Source of the DNA: Stenotrophomonas rhizophila
GTDB lineage: Bacteria > Pseudomonadota > Gammaproteobacteria > Xanthomonadales > Xanthomonadaceae
NCBI RefSeq assembly: GCF_001704155.1
Contig: NZ_CP016294.1
Coordinates: 291,001 to 355,000, forward strand
Direction of reading: 5' to 3'
Length of the DNA: 64,000 nt
In this document: in pieces, positions 63,503 through 64,000 of the stretch
Numbering within the stretch: the first letter of the stretch is position 1
Layout of the letters: every line of letters starts with the position of its first letter
Made by a program: the position numbers and the translations under genes
The notes under the pieces: generated by a model
Told to the model about the DNA's origin: nothing
What the model saw: only the letters and a program-made list of their open reading frames with translations
The model's database searches: none

Positions 63503-64000
63503 ATGTTGTCTGCCGACGAACTGGCCCTGCTGGAAGCCATCCGCGAGAGCGGCAGCCTGTCGCGTGCTGCAGCCCGCTTGGGCAAGGCGCCGTCCACGGT
63601 GTCGCACGCCGCCCGCCAGCTGGAGGCGCGCTTCGACGCCCTGCTGTTCGACCGCCGCCGCTACCGCCTGCAGCTCACCCCGGCCGGCCATCTGCTGGCC
63701 CAGGAAGCGGCGCGCCTGATGCTCGATGTGTCCCGGCTCACCCGCCGGGTCAAACAGGTGGCCGGTGGCTGGGAAGACCGGCTGTGGATCGTTACCGACG
63801 AAATCCTGGAATTCGAAACGCTGCTGCCGGTCATCCATGCCTTCGACGCGCTCGCCTCCGGCGTCACCCTGCGGATTACCCACGAAGTCCTTACCGGCAC
63901 CTGGGACGCGCTGCGCGACGGGCGTGCCGACCTGGTGGTGGGCGCCACCAACGAACCGCCGGTCATTCCGGGCCTGCGCTGGTTCGAGCTGGGGGTGATG
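63503..64000 (+). CDS. LysR-family transcriptional regulator, 3' end outside window
   Basis: 166 codons before the window ends. The N-terminal winged HTH is typical: LALLEAIRESGSLSRAAARL, then APSTVSHAARQLEARF and LFDRR. The effector domain begins near residue 90 (LWIVTDEIL). It is divergent from the dehydrogenase gene with 104 bp between; CGAAC-TC-GTTCG at 63479-63490 and a further GATCGAAC just before the ATG may be its autoregulatory site. Confidence 0.9.
   Translation, partial: MLSADELALLEAIRESGSLSRAAARLGKAPSTVSHAARQLEARFDALLFDRRRYRLQLTPAGHLLAQEAARLMLDVSRLTRRVKQVAGGWEDRLWIVTDEILEFETLLPVIHAFDALASGVTLRITHEVLTGTWDALRDGRADLVVGATNEPPVIPGLRWFELGVM

Overview
The window is high-GC chromosomal DNA from a member of the Xanthomonadaceae, most probably Stenotrophomonas. 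The evidence is SMAG-type GTAG palindromes scattered between genes, an Ax21-family outer-membrane protein, a glnA-glnK-amtB block with ntrBC about 22 kb away, and gene content typical of this family. No rRNA, tRNA, integrase, insertion sequence or CRISPR array was seen. About 50 genes cover almost all of the sequence.

Layout. 1-1.5 kb: lower-GC end of a type VI secretion (T6SS)-type effector locus, a Tle1-like lipase running off the window and a lipoprotein that is probably its immunity protein. 1.9-18.8 kb: mostly housekeeping genes. These are a fused indolepyruvate ferredoxin oxidoreductase, a Ycf46-like AAA ATPase divergent from parA-like and sixA genes, YceI and phospholipase D proteins, lipid and hydrolase genes, a TPR-sulfotransferase, a PEBP protein, a META lipoprotein and uppP. 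18.9-22.7 kb: nitrogen block glnA, glnK, amtB, with a sigma-54 promoter and two NtrC-type sites before glnA.

22.9-40.6 kb: a two-partner secretion contact-dependent inhibition (CDI) locus. cdiB is followed by a 4997-residue CdiA (ESPR, TPS domain, two FHA repeat regions, VENN motif at 4675-4678, C-terminal toxin of unrecognised family) and a four-helix membrane protein overlapping its stop codon as candidate CdiI. Behind it lie a diverged fragment of the next gene (an AmpD/AmiD-like amidase) and a second small membrane ORF. These are the marks of cassette exchange at the cdiA 3' end, and this is the most interesting part of the window.

40.7-57 kb: cell-wall genes (amidase, mltA), an HAD phosphatase, ntrB-ntrC with an NtrC site touching the ntrB start codon, two tandem sodC genes, a FadI-like thiolase, hemD-hemX-hemY, a thioesterase, a rhodanese, secB and gpsA. 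57-64 kb: ax21, then a lower-GC 'mobile mystery protein' A/B pair (HTH regulator plus Fic protein) whose Fic gene has a one-base frameshift. After it come an SRPBCC protein, a Rof-like protein, and a stress or detoxification-like cluster: AhpD-like protein, AraC regulator, Cif-like secreted epoxide hydrolase, short-chain dehydrogenase, and a LysR regulator cut by the window end.

Working together: NtrB/NtrC probably control glnA through the visible sites. PII (glnK) and AmtB link ammonium uptake to the same circuit. CdiB exports CdiA to the surface and the adjacent immunity protein should protect siblings.
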